From assembly GCA_963798445.1 (NCBI GenBank), contig CAWCTH010000002.1, positions 434,001-498,000 on the forward strand: DNA of 64,000 nt, in the 5' to 3' direction. The position numbers and the translations under genes were made by a program. Positions 1 through 9,300 of the stretch are shown here, in pieces (positions within the stretch are counted from its first letter, which is position 1; each line of letters starts with the position of its first letter). The stretch is from DASXAI01 sp963798445. GTDB lineage: Bacteria > Actinomycetota > Acidimicrobiia > Acidimicrobiales > Ilumatobacteraceae. Below the pieces are notes generated by a model that was not told the origin of the DNA, searched no databases, and worked only from the letters and a program-made list of their open reading frames with translations.

Positions 1-464
1 TTGTAGGTGCCCAGGATCGCCTCGGCCCGCAGCCCACCCACCGACGCGATGTTGATGATGACGCCGGGATGATCGCGAAGCGACCGGTTCCAGGCCGACT
101 GACACCAGAACACCGGGCCGCGGATGTTCACCTGGAAGGTCTTGTCGAACCGCGCCGGGTCGATGCCCATGGTGGGGCCGGCGTAGGGGTTGGCGGCGGC
201 GTTGTTCACGAGGATGTCGAGCGTGCCGAAGCGCTCGATCGTGGCGGCCACGCAGGCGTCGGCCGCCTCGATGTCACCGGCATTGGCGGCGAACACCTCG
301 GTGTCGCCCCCGATCTGGGCAGCGGCGGCCTGGAGCCCGTCGATCTTGCGCGACGTGAGCATGACCTTGGCGCCCGATTCGACGAAGCCCTTGGCGATGG
401 CCTTGCCGATGCCGCGTGACGCCCCCGTGACCAGGGCCACCTTCCCGTCGAGTCGGATCTCCAT
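1..464 (-). CDS. SDR-family oxidoreductase (partial, C-terminus beyond the window)
   Basis: The reverse strand reads an N-terminal Rossmann fold of a short-chain dehydrogenase/reductase. It begins MEIRLDGKVALVTGASRGIG, with the TGxxxGIG cofactor motif at about residues 14-20. It continues with an NNAAANPYAG segment, equivalent to the family NNAG motif. About 154 residues are present. The end of the visible part (INIASVGGLRAEAILGTY) covers the region of the catalytic Ser, but the YxxxK motif lies off the left edge. The ATG at 462-464 is the natural start because the fold begins directly after it. SDR enzymes use NAD(P)H on alcohol or ketone substrates; the substrate cannot be told here. The gene is divergent from the DUF255 gene, with about 60 bp between starts. 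Confidence 0.85.
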   Translation of the reverse strand, partial: MEIRLDGKVALVTGASRGIGKAIAKGFVESGAKVMLTSRKIDGLQAAAAQIGGDTEVFAANAGDIEAADACVAATIERFGTLDILVNNAAANPYAGPTMGIDPARFDKTFQVNIRGPVFWCQSAWNRSLRDHPGVIINIASVGGLRAEAILGTY

Positions 465-522
465 GGAGGCGGCACGGTACTGGGTACCCTGCCGCCATGA
501 GCAACCGTGTGGCTGTCAGCCC

Positions 523-2496
523 GTGAACCGACTCGCCGACGAGAGCTCGCCCTACCTCCGCCAGCATCAGGGCAACCCGGTGGACTGGTTCCCGTGGGGC
601 AACGAGGCGTTCGCCAAGGCCCTGGCCGAGGACAAGCCGGTGATGCTCTCCGTCGGGTACTCGGCCTGCCACTGGTGCCACGTGATGGCCCACGAGAGCT
701 TCGAGGACGACGAGGTGGCGGCGGCGCTCAACAAGGCGTTCGTGAGCGTGAAGGTCGACCGCGAGGAGCGCCCCGACGTCGACGCCGTCTACATGGACGC
801 CGTGCAGGCCATCGCCGGTCGGGGAGGCTGGCCGATGACGGTGTTCCTCGCTCCCGACGGCCGGCCCTTCTTCGGCGGCACCTACTACCCCAAGCCGTCG
901 TTCCTGCAACTGCTGGCGGCGGTGGACGATGCGTGGCGCACCCGCCGGGGCGAGCTGCTCGACCAGGCGGTCAAACTCACCGAGGCGCTGGACCGCACGG
1001 CCCAGCTCGAGCCGGCCGAGACGGTGCCGGGCGTCGAGCACCTCGACCAGGCGCTGGCCGCCCTGTCACAGCAGTTCGACAAGGAGTGGGGTGGCTTCGG
1101 CGCCGCCCCCAAGTTCCCCCAGTCGATGAGCCTGGAGCTCCTGCTGCGGGCCCACCGCACGAGCGGTAGCCCCGACGCCCTCGCCATGGTGACGACCAGC
1201 CTCGACGCCATGGCGTCGGGCGGCATCTACGACCATCTCGGCGGCGGCTTCGCCCGCTACTCGGTCGATCGCCAGTGGCTGGTGCCCCACTTCGAGAAGA
1301 TGCTGTACGACCAGGCGCTCCTGCTGCCCGTCTACCTGCACGCCTGGCAGGTGACGGGCGAGGCGCGCTACCTCCAGGTGGTGGAGGAGACCGTCGGCTA
1401 CGTCCGGCGTGACCTCCGCCAACCGGAGGGCGGCTTCTCGTCGGCCGAGGACGCCGACTCCCCCGGCCCCGACGGCCACAACGAAGAGGGCCGGTTCTCG
1501 ACGTGGACGCCGGCCGAGATCGCCGCCGCCGTGGCCGACGACGCCCTCACGGCCGCCGCCGTCGAGTGGTACGGCGTCACCGCCGACGGCAATTTCGAGG
1601 GTCGAACCATCCTGCACCGGCCCGTGCGGGGCGACCTCATGCGGCCCGCCGCGGTGGAGGAGGCCCGGCGGCGGATGTTCGAGGTCCGCGAGCAGCGCCC
1701 CCGGCCCGGCCTCGACGACAAGGTGCTCACCGAGTGGAACGCCCTCATGGTGGCCGCCCTGGCCGAGGCCGGGGCCGCCACCGGCAACGAGGCGTGGCTC
1801 GACGACGCGGGGCAGACGGCAGCGTTCCTGCTGGCCGAGCTGCGCGACGACGAGGGCCGCTGGTGGCGCTCGTGGCAGCGCTCGTCCGGCGCCCGCCACG
1901 ACGCCCTGGCCGCCGATCACGCCGCCCTCATCCACGCCTTCGTCGCGCTGGCGCAGGCCAGCGGCGAGGCCCGCTGGGTCCACGAGGCGATCAGGGTGTC
2001 CGACATGCTGCTGGAGCGGTTCTGGGATCCCGAACGCGGCGGGCTGTTCACCACCGCCGACGACGGCGAAGCGCTCATCGTGCGCCAGAAGGACCTGCTC
2101 GACTCGGCCACGCCGTCGGCCAACTCGCTCGCCGCCCTTGCGCTCTACCGGCTCGGTGCGCTGACCGGCGAGGCCCGCTACCGGCATCAGGCCGATCAGA
2201 TCCTGCAACTGGTGGCGGGCGTCGTCGGTGGGGCGCCGTCGGCGTTCTCCCACCTGCTGGCGGCCGTCGATCTTCGCCGCGCCGGGGTCACCGAGATCGC
2301 CGTCGCCGGCGAGCGCGACGACCTCGTGGCCGCCGTGCAGCGCCGGTACCTGCCCGACGCCGTGCTGGCCTGGGGCGACCGCTACGACTCGCCGCTGTGG
2401 CAGGGCCGCCGCGACGGGTTGGCCTACGTCTGCCACGACTACCTGTGCGAAGCGCCGGTCGACACCGTCGAAGGCCTCGACGCGCTGCTGGCCTGA
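523..2496 (+). CDS. DUF255 / YyaL-like thioredoxin-domain protein
   Basis: This 657-residue protein belongs to the DUF255 (YyaL, SPATA20-like) family. It has an N-terminal thioredoxin-like domain followed by a long alpha/alpha toroid resembling N-acylglucosamine epimerases. The family signature NRLADESSPYLRQHQ opens the protein, and the CxxC-type motif ACHWCHVM lies at about residues 48-55. GGWPMTVFL and GGTYYPK follow, as expected. The toroid runs to the C-terminus with LVPHFEKMLYDQALL and the GFSSAEDADS segment. The GTG at 523 places the family's usual N-terminus exactly. A 9-codon ORF starting at ATG 497 ends in a TGA overlapping this GTG, which could couple translation. The cellular function of the family is not firmly known. 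Confidence 0.88.
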   Translation: MNRLADESSPYLRQHQGNPVDWFPWGNEAFAKALAEDKPVMLSVGYSACHWCHVMAHESFEDDEVAAALNKAFVSVKVDREERPDVDAVYMDAVQAIAGRGGWPMTVFLAPDGRPFFGGTYYPKPSFLQLLAAVDDAWRTRRGELLDQAVKLTEALDRTAQLEPAETVPGVEHLDQALAALSQQFDKEWGGFGAAPKFPQSMSLELLLRAHRTSGSPDALAMVTTSLDAMASGGIYDHLGGGFARYSVDRQWLVPHFEKMLYDQALLLPVYLHAWQVTGEARYLQVVEETVGYVRRDLRQPEGGFSSAEDADSPGPDGHNEEGRFSTWTPAEIAAAVADDALTAAAVEWYGVTADGNFEGRTILHRPVRGDLMRPAAVEEARRRMFEVREQRPRPGLDDKVLTEWNALMVAALAEAGAATGNEAWLDDAGQTAAFLLAELRDDEGRWWRSWQRSSGARHDALAADHAALIHAFVALAQASGEARWVHEAIRVSDMLLERFWDPERGGLFTTADDGEALIVRQKDLLDSATPSANSLAALALYRLGALTGEARYRHQADQILQLVAGVVGGAPSAFSHLLAAVDLRRAGVTEIAVAGERDDLVAAVQRRYLPDAVLAWGDRYDSPLWQGRRDGLAYVCHDYLCEAPVDTVEGLDALLA

Positions 2497-2546
2497 CACC
2501 GGGCGTTCTTCGCATCAAACCCGCCCTGAACGTGATCTGATCTGGC

Positions 2547-3845
2547 ATGGGCTATCGCACGATGATCGACGTCAGCGAGAACCAGGGCGCCATCGACTTC
2601 GGGCGCATGGCGGCCGCCGGGGTGGCGGGGGCGGTGCCACGGGCCGGCATCAACGGCCGACGCGACCACCGCTTCGACACCTACGTGGCCGGCATCCGCG
2701 CCGCAGGGCTGGCGCTACCCGCGGTGTACTGGTTCGCCAACCCCAAGAGCTCCACGGGCGCGGACGCCCAGGGCCGGCTCCTGGGCGCCGCCGCCGCCCA
2801 GGTGGGTGCGCCGCGGGGCATGATCGACGCGGAGTGGTACGCCTCCGAGGGCGGCCCCAACCCGGTGGTGAAGGGCCTGGCGCTGGCCCGCTGGTACGCC
2901 GCCATGGCCGATGCCGTCCTGGCCGGCACCGGTGCCGAGCCGCTCATCTACACCGGCGCCGCCTACTGGGACGACCACGTGGCCCGGCCCGTCCCGGGTG
3001 ACGACGAGGCCGCCCTCGATGCCAGCCTCGCCCGGCTCGCCCGCTGCGACCTGATCCTGGCCCGCTACCCGGTCTACCGGCCCGACGGGCCCACGCCGGG
3101 TGCGCCGGCGTCGTGGGCCGACTGGGCCTTCGGACGCGACCGCAAGGGCCCCGCCATCCCTGTGGGCTGTCGGGGACCGTGGGCCGGCTGGCAGTTCTCG
3201 GCCGGGTTCAACGGGCAGGGGCCCACCTACGGCGCGTCCAGCAACGACATCGACCTCAACATCGTCACCGACGAGGCCTGGGCCCGGTGGACCGGGTCCG
3301 CCCCCGCCGCGGGCACCGGCGCGGGACCGGCGCCGGACTCCGATACCGACGAGTCGTCGTCCTACGTCAAGATCGACCCCATCCGGGCCGAGTCCATGTC
3401 GGTCGGGTCCCGCAGCAACAACGTGCGCACGGTGCAGGTCCGCTTGGCCGTCCACGGCTACGCCACCGGCGTCGACGGGTACTGGGGACCGGTCACCGAT
3501 GGCAAGGTGCGCACCTTCCAGACCATGCGCAACCTCGCCGTCGACGGCATCATCAACGTGCCCGGCCAGACCTGGGACGCCCTCAGCGAGAAGCCGGCCC
3601 ACCCGACGGTGCGCCCCGGCTACCAGGGAGGGTTCGTGGCCGTGCTGCAGCGGGCCCTGAACGCCCTCGCCGGCACCACCCTGGACGTCGACGGCCGCTA
3701 CGGGGTGCGCGTCACCAGCCCCACCCGGGCCGCCATCGAGGCGTGGCAGACGGCCCACGGCCTGGAGGTGGACGGGGTGTGCGGGCAGCAGACGTGGAGC
3801 GCCATCGACCAGGCGGCGGCGGCCAAGGGCTACACCGTGGCGTGA
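2547..3845 (+). CDS. GH25-like lysozyme domain with two peptidoglycan-binding repeats
   Basis: A 432-residue protein. Residues 1 to about 250 resemble glycoside hydrolase family 25 (or the related DUF1906 fold): an early Asp in MIDVSENQGAIDF, a mid-domain acidic pair in GMIDAEWY, LIYTGAAYW, and a late ASSNDIDLNIV strand. A Pro/Ala/Asp linker follows. Two PG_binding_1-type repeats end the protein: about residues 290-345 (VDGYWGPVTDGKVRTFQ) and 355-430 (VDGRYGVRVTSPTRAAIEAW). The likely substrate is cell-wall glycan. No signal peptide is visible, so export is unclear; it could act after lysis, be exported non-classically, or have a misplaced start. No strong ribosome-binding site precedes the ATG. 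The 3' end overlaps the convergent FTR1 gene by 16 bp. Confidence 0.75.
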   Translation: MGYRTMIDVSENQGAIDFGRMAAAGVAGAVPRAGINGRRDHRFDTYVAGIRAAGLALPAVYWFANPKSSTGADAQGRLLGAAAAQVGAPRGMIDAEWYASEGGPNPVVKGLALARWYAAMADAVLAGTGAEPLIYTGAAYWDDHVARPVPGDDEAALDASLARLARCDLILARYPVYRPDGPTPGAPASWADWAFGRDRKGPAIPVGCRGPWAGWQFSAGFNGQGPTYGASSNDIDLNIVTDEAWARWTGSAPAAGTGAGPAPDSDTDESSSYVKIDPIRAESMSVGSRSNNVRTVQVRLAVHGYATGVDGYWGPVTDGKVRTFQTMRNLAVDGIINVPGQTWDALSEKPAHPTVRPGYQGGFVAVLQRALNALAGTTLDVDGRYGVRVTSPTRAAIEAWQTAHGLEVDGVCGQQTWSAIDQAAAAKGYTVA

Positions 3846-4675
3846 TCGAGGGGGACGGTGCGGACCGGCGTGGCGGCACGTGGCTTCCTGAAGAACAGGA
3901 TCAGCACCGGGACGAGGTAGGCGAGGTAGACGACGACCTGCTCCATCGACGGCCGGGGATCCCAGCCGAAGATCCCCGCCAGGAACCGACCCGTCTGGGT
4001 CGACTGAGTGAGCCAGCGCTGCCCGGTGAGGTTGTAGACGGCGTCGTTGATGCTGCCCAGGTCGCCCGCCGACTGCAGGAACAGCACGCCGCGAGACATC
4101 AGGCCGGCGGCGAACAGGATGATGAGCACGCCCGTCACCTGGAAGAACAGCTTCATCGAGATGGCCTTGCTGCCGTGGTACACGAGCACGCCGAGGGCGC
4201 AGGCCAAGGCGATGCCGATGAGCGCCCCCAGCAGCACCTGGCCACCGGAGCTGCTGGCCGTGGTGGAGATCAGGAACAGCGCCGTCTCCAACCCTTCACG
4301 GGCGACGGCCACGAACGCCACCATCCCCAGCGCGAACGCCGACTCGTGCATTGCCTGGACGGCCTTGCCTTCCAGCTCGCCCTTCAACGAGCGGGCGTGC
4401 CTGCGCATCCAGAAGATCATCCAGGTCAGCAGGCCGGCGGCGCCGAAGCAGATGGCGGCGAACACCCGGGCGCGGCTCACGCCGGTCAGGTCCTCGATGG
4501 TGAGGTGGATCAGCCAGCCGATGAGGGCGGCGAGCAGGAGGGCGGCGCCGGTGCCGTACCAGACCCAGCGGGCCATCTCGGGGCGGTCGGAACGGCGGAC
4601 GGCGGCGAGCACGATGGCGACAACAAGCGCCGCTTCGAACCCTTCTCGAAGCGTGATCAGCAGGCTCTCACTCAC
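3830..4675 (-). CDS. FTR1-family iron permease
   Basis: A 281-residue integral membrane protein of the FTR1/EfeU iron-transport family. Both family iron-binding motifs (REGxE) are visible: LREGFEAALVV in the first membrane helix and AREGLETALF in about the fourth. About seven hydrophobic helices are separated by short charged loops. In EfeUOB systems this permease imports ferric iron after oxidation, but no efeO or efeB is adjacent. The protein may act alone or with partners elsewhere. It starts at GTG 4675 (MSESLLITLREGFE), which puts the first REGxE where the family has it. The 3' end overlaps the convergent lysozyme-like gene. Confidence 0.9.
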   Translation of the reverse strand: MSESLLITLREGFEAALVVAIVLAAVRRSDRPEMARWVWYGTGAALLLAALIGWLIHLTIEDLTGVSRARVFAAICFGAAGLLTWMIFWMRRHARSLKGELEGKAVQAMHESAFALGMVAFVAVAREGLETALFLISTTASSSGGQVLLGALIGIALACALGVLVYHGSKAISMKLFFQVTGVLIILFAAGLMSRGVLFLQSAGDLGSINDAVYNLTGQRWLTQSTQTGRFLAGIFGWDPRPSMEQVVVYLAYLVPVLILFFRKPRAATPVRTVPLDHATV

Positions 4676-4718
4676 ATGTCAAGGATGCCTAACTGAGCCT
4701 TCCCGTGCAAACGGGCTC

Positions 4719-5333
4719 CTACGGCAGGAACGGATCACGCTGCCAGCCGCCGCGATGCACGATCTCGTCGAGGCCGCGCCGGGGCCGCTCGGAGCTGCGG
4801 CCGGGCTCGTCGTCGAGGGGGTAGCCGAGGGCGACGGCACCGATCAGCTCGTAGCCGCCCGGCACGTCGAGGTGGGCGAGGAGCTTCTCGCCGTTGCGGA
4901 ACACGCCGAAGAACAGCGCGCCCAGCCCCTCGTCCTCCACGGCCAGCAGCAGCAGCATGGTGGCGAAGGCGGTGTCGATCTGCCAGTACGGCACCGGCCA
5001 GCGGGTGGGGTCGGCCAGGCCGGTCGAGATCTTGTCGGGCTCGCTGTAGCGCGCCAGGTAGGCGTCACGCGACGCCAGAGGGAGGATGACGACGGGGGCG
5101 TCGAGCAACTGCTTCCACCGGAACGTCTCCCGGCGCTCCTCGGGCAGGGTCACGTCCCAGAACTTGCGGGTGTCGTCGCCTTCCAGCACCAGGAACACCC
5201 AGCCCTGGGCGTTGCCGGCGCTCGGTGCCCGCCGGGCGGCGTCGATGACTCGGTTCACGACCTCGGTCTCGACCGGTCGGGTGTCGAAGGCGCGCACCAT
5301 GCGGCGCGACTGGACGAGGTCGGCGAACTCCAT
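4719..5333 (-). CDS. Nitroreductase-family FMN oxidoreductase
   Basis: A 204-residue nitroreductase-like protein. The N-terminus (MEFADLVQSRRMVRAFDTRP) carries the family SRRxxRxF FMN-phosphate contact. ARRAPSAGNAQGWVFLVL supplies the usual SxxNxQ element. The central DTAFATMLLLLAVEDEGLGA and late LIGAVALGYP segments complete the flavin fold. Length and motif order match the F420/FMN nitroreductases common in actinobacteria. Members reduce nitro compounds, quinones or enones with NAD(P)H; no specific substrate can be assigned. The gene stands alone, 43 bp downstream of the FTR1 start on the same strand. Confidence 0.85.
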   Translation of the reverse strand: MEFADLVQSRRMVRAFDTRPVETEVVNRVIDAARRAPSAGNAQGWVFLVLEGDDTRKFWDVTLPEERRETFRWKQLLDAPVVILPLASRDAYLARYSEPDKISTGLADPTRWPVPYWQIDTAFATMLLLLAVEDEGLGALFFGVFRNGEKLLAHLDVPGGYELIGAVALGYPLDDEPGRSSERPRRGLDEIVHRGGWQRDPFLP

Positions 5334-5451
5334 GTCCGTCGACGGTAGCGGCCGCCGCCCGCCCCCCGGGATTTCGCGTCGCGCCTGCGCAGCTCGACCG
5401 CGCTGGAGCGCGGCGAAGCGTTCAGGCCGCGGAGATTCGGTCGCGCGAGAG

Positions 5452-5468
5452 GGCGGCCGAAGGCCGCC
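5452..5468 (-). terminator. Strong GC hairpin after the 5474-6145 gene
   Basis: A perfect 7-bp inverted repeat (GGCGGCC, loop TTC, GGCCGCC on the minus strand) begins a few bases after the stop of the upstream hypothetical gene. There is no T-tract. High-GC actinobacteria often use such I-shaped hairpins as terminators, so this is a plausible but unproven 3' end. Confidence 0.45.
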
Positions 5469-5473
5469 GCCCG

Positions 5474-6145
5474 TTAGTGGCTGCCGAGCTTGAGCAGGTC
5501 CTCGGCCATGGCCCAGCCGAAGGCGACGAGGCAGTCGCCCGAGTCGGGTCGCATGCCCGTGAACATGGCGGCGATCTCCGGGTCGACGCCCTCGGGCTTG
5601 AGCGACTCGTGATCGAAGTGGGGCGCCAGCCCGCTGGTGCCGGTGACCCGGAACGACTGCTCGTCGTAGGTGCCCTCGACGGCGAAGCGCTTGGCCAGGC
5701 GCCGGCCCCAGGCCCGCTCCTCGCCCACCGCCTTGTGCCCCGGCCGGGGGACGAGGTCGGTCAGTGCCCGGAACGCCTCGAAGCCCGACGGCGACACGAA
5801 GCGCGTGCCCACCAGCACATCCTCGTCGGGGAACGCCATGAGGGCCCGGTGGTACGCCTCGCCCATGACGGCCTTGAGCACGGCGTCACGCTTGGAGCTG
5901 CGCCGCACGGCGACCAGTCCCAGCAGGACGCAGGGCGTGCCGCCGATGCGCTCGAGCGTGGAGAAGGAGAAACCTTGGAGCTTGCCGTCGATCCGGGCGC
6001 TGCCGGCGAGGACCCAGTCCTCCTTGGCCTTCGACAGCTGGCCGATCTCGAAGCCCGCGCCACCGCTCGCGGACATGTCGGCCAGTTCGCCGAGGTCCGC
6101 GTCCGTAAGTGCCGTGCCGTCTTTGGTCTCGACCTGGATCGCCAT
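5474..6145 (-). CDS. Hypothetical protein, GNAT-like in overall pattern
   Basis: A 223-residue cytosolic protein. I do not recognise a named family with confidence. The order of elements loosely recalls GNAT acyltransferases: an early substrate-loop region, a strand LQGFSFSTLERIGGTPCVL, a helix following RRSSKRDAVLKAVMGEAY, and a strand DVLVGTRFVSPSGFEAF. No clear acetyl-CoA P-loop is present, so this is only a suggestion. The C-terminal half is rich in Gly and Asp. The ATG at 6145 is preferred over upstream starts because the sequence before it (Arg/Ser/Ala-rich) looks non-coding, and a GGGGG purine run lies just upstream. Confidence 0.6.
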   Translation of the reverse strand: MAIQVETKDGTALTDADLGELADMSASGGAGFEIGQLSKAKEDWVLAGSARIDGKLQGFSFSTLERIGGTPCVLLGLVAVRRSSKRDAVLKAVMGEAYHRALMAFPDEDVLVGTRFVSPSGFEAFRALTDLVPRPGHKAVGEERAWGRRLAKRFAVEGTYDEQSFRVTGTSGLAPHFDHESLKPEGVDPEIAAMFTGMRPDSGDCLVAFGWAMAEDLLKLGSH

Positions 6146-6302
6146 GTCCCGATTGCCCCCGAGGGTGCTCGAGCGCCGGCGGTTGAGCGCCGACGACGCG
6201 GGTGAAGCTGCCCGGGCAGCCCCCGGGCACACACGCCATTTTGCCATTTTCGGGGCGTTTCTTCCCACTCACCTCTGAGACGCACCCGCGGGACCGTCGC
6301 GG

Positions 6303-9300
6303 TCAGAGCGCGACGGCGTCGTGGCCGAAGGCCACGCGCAGCTCGCCGACCACTCGCGGCAGGTCGACGCAGTAGTCGTCGGCCAGGCGCAGCACCTTGC
6401 CCTCGCCGATGTGCAGGAAGACCTGCGAGTCCCCGGGATGCTCGCTCAGCAGCCGCTTGAGCGTCCCGATGCGCTCCTCGCTGAGGCTGAGCGCCGGGAG
6501 CTTGAGCCGCAATGGGGGCGCCTCGTCGGAGATGGCCTCCACGACGTTGAGCTCCAGGCACATCAGCTTGGGTGTCTCGTCGCGCCCGTCCACGCGGCCC
6601 TTCACCGTGACCACGGCGTCGGGCTGGAGCTTGTAGCCGTGGTCGAGCATGGTCTTCGGGAAGACCATCACCTCCATGGCCGACTGCAGGTCCTCCAGCA
6701 CGAACACCGCCATCGGGTCGCCCTTCTTGGTGAACTTCCGCTGGAGGTTGGTGATGACACCGCCGACGGTGGCCATCGAGCCGTCCTCGCGCTCCATGAG
6801 CTCGGCGATGGTGCAGTCGGTCTTGCGCCGCAGCGCCCGCTCGGCGCCGAGCAGCGGGTGATCGCTCACGTAGAGCCCGAGCATCTCCTTCTCGTAGGCG
6901 AGGCGCTCGAGCTTGTCGAACTCGACGTCGGGGATGTCCACCCGGTCGTGGGTGGGGGCCTCCGCGCCGAGGCCGGCGAACAGGTCGAACTGACCCTCGG
7001 CCTCCTTGCGGCGCCGAGCCACGGACTGGTCGATGATCAGCTCGTACACCTGCAGCAGGCCCTTGCGGCGGTGGCCCATGGAGTCGAAGGCGCCGCCCTT
7101 GATCAGCGACTCGATCGTCCGCTTGTTGAGAACGTTGAAGTCCACCCGGTCCACGAACTCCTGGAAGTCGCAGAACGGTCCGTTCTTGTCGCGCTCACGG
7201 ATGATGAGCTCCACCAGGCCCTCGCCGACGTTGCGCACCGCGGACAGGCCGAACGGGATCACCCCCGGCGATCCGGGCGCCAGCTCCACGCCCGCCGGTG
7301 CATCCTCGGGAGCGAGACCGATGAAATCCGAGGCGGCCACGTTGATGTCCGGGTTGAGGACCTGCACGCCCAGCACGCGGCACTCGGCCAGGTACATCGC
7401 CGCCTTGTCGAGGTTGCCCTTCACGCTGGTGAGCAGGCAGGCGAGGTACTCGACCGGGAAGTGCGCCTTCAGGTAGGCGGTCTGGTAGGCGATGTAGCCG
7501 TAGCCGTAGGAGTGGCTCTTGTTGAAGGCGTAGTCGGCGAAGGGCTCGATGATGTCGAACAGCTGCGTCCCGATGGCGGCGCCGTAGCCCGTGCGCTCGC
7601 ACCCGGCCACGAATTTCTCGCGCTCGGCGGCGATGAGCGCCCGGATCTTCTTGCCGCACGCCTTGCGGAGGTTGTCGGCTTCGGCCAGGTCGTAGCCGGC
7701 GAACTTCTGGGCCACGCGCATGACCGACTCTTGGTAGATCATGAGGCCCTGCGTGTCGGCGAGCAGCTCCTCCAGGTCGCCGTGGAGGTAGGTGATGGGC
7801 TTGCGGCCGTTCTTGCGGTCGGCGTAGTCGTTGTGCATGTTGGCCGCCATGGGGCCCGGCCGGTACAGGGCCACGAGGGCGGCGACATCGTCGAAGGAGG
7901 TGGGTGCCAGCGAGCGCATCAGCGTCCGCATCGGCCCGCCTTCCAACTGGAACACCCCGATCGAGTCGCCCCGGCGCAGCAGGGCCAGCGTGGGATCGTC
8001 GTCGAGGGGGATGGCGTCCACGTCGAAGGCGGGGTCCTTGCTCTCCCGGATCAACGTCACGGTGTCCTCGATCACGTCGAGGTTCCGCAGCCCCAGGAAG
8101 TCCATCTTCAGCAGCCCGAGCTCTTCGACGCCGTGCATCTCGTACTGGGTGACGACTGGCGCCTGTTCGGGCGCCTGCCCGTTCTCGGGCTTGCGCTGGA
8201 TGGGGAGGTAGTCGGTGAGCGGATCGCGCGTGATCACGACGGCCGCGGCGTGGATGCCGTCCTGGCGGCGCAGGCCCTCCAGGCCCTTGGCCACGTCGAC
8301 CACCCGCTTGACGTCCGGGTCGGCGTCGTACATGGCCCGCAGGTCGACCGCGGCCTTGTAGCCGTCGGCGTGCTTCGGATCCAGCTCGAAGCATGCCCGC
8401 AGCGGCGTGTCGCGCCCCATCACCAGTGGCGGCATCGCCTTGGCCACGCGGTCGCCGACGGCGTAGGGGTAGCCCAGGACCCGAGCGGCGTCGCGAACGG
8501 CGGCCCGCGCCTTGATGGTGGAGAAGGTGATGATCTGGGCGACGTGGTCGCGGCCGTAGCGCTCGGCGGCGTACCGGATCATCTCGTCTCGGTAGCGGGA
8601 GTCGAAGTCCATGTCGATGTCGGGCATGGAGATGCGGCTCGGGTTGAGGAAACGCTCGAACAGGAGGTCGTAGCGGATGGGGTCGAGGTCGGTGATGCGC
8701 AGGCAGTAGGCAACGGCGCAACCGGCGGCGCTCCCCCGCCCCGGGCCGACCCGGATGCCCGACTGGCGGGCGTGGTGGATGAGGTCCCACACGATCAGGA
8801 AGTACGAGCTGAAGCCCATGTCGGCAATGACCTTCAGCTCGTACACGAGCCGCTCCAGCACCGCCGGCGGCAGCGGGTCGCCCCAGCGCTCCTTGGCCCC
8901 CTGGAAGGTGAGGTCGCGGAGGTAGTCGGTGCCGGAGTGGAAGGCGGGCGGCAGCGGGAACTCGGGCAGCTTCGGGGTGCCGAACTCGATCGTGACGTCG
9001 GCCCGCTCGGCGATCCACAGGCTGTTGTCGCACGCCTCGGGGAGCTCCCGGAAGAGGTGGCGCATCTCGGCCGCCGGCTTGAGGTAGTGCTCGTCGCCCT
9101 CGAACTTGAACCGCTTCGGGTCGCTCATGAGGGCACCGGTCTGCACGCACAGCAGCGCGTCGTGGGCCAGGTGGTCGTCCCGGTTGGTGTAGTGGCTGTC
9201 GTTGGTGGCCAGCAGCGGCGCCTCGATCTTGCGGGCGATCTCGAGGAGCTGGGGGTTGGTCTGGTGCTGCAGCGGGATGCCGTGGTCCTGCAGCTCGACG

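Noticed and set aside
274..1041. Long minus-strand frame opposite the DUF255 gene
   Set aside because: It is a high-GC mirror frame of a clearly coding gene, rich in Arg, Gly and His with no domain.
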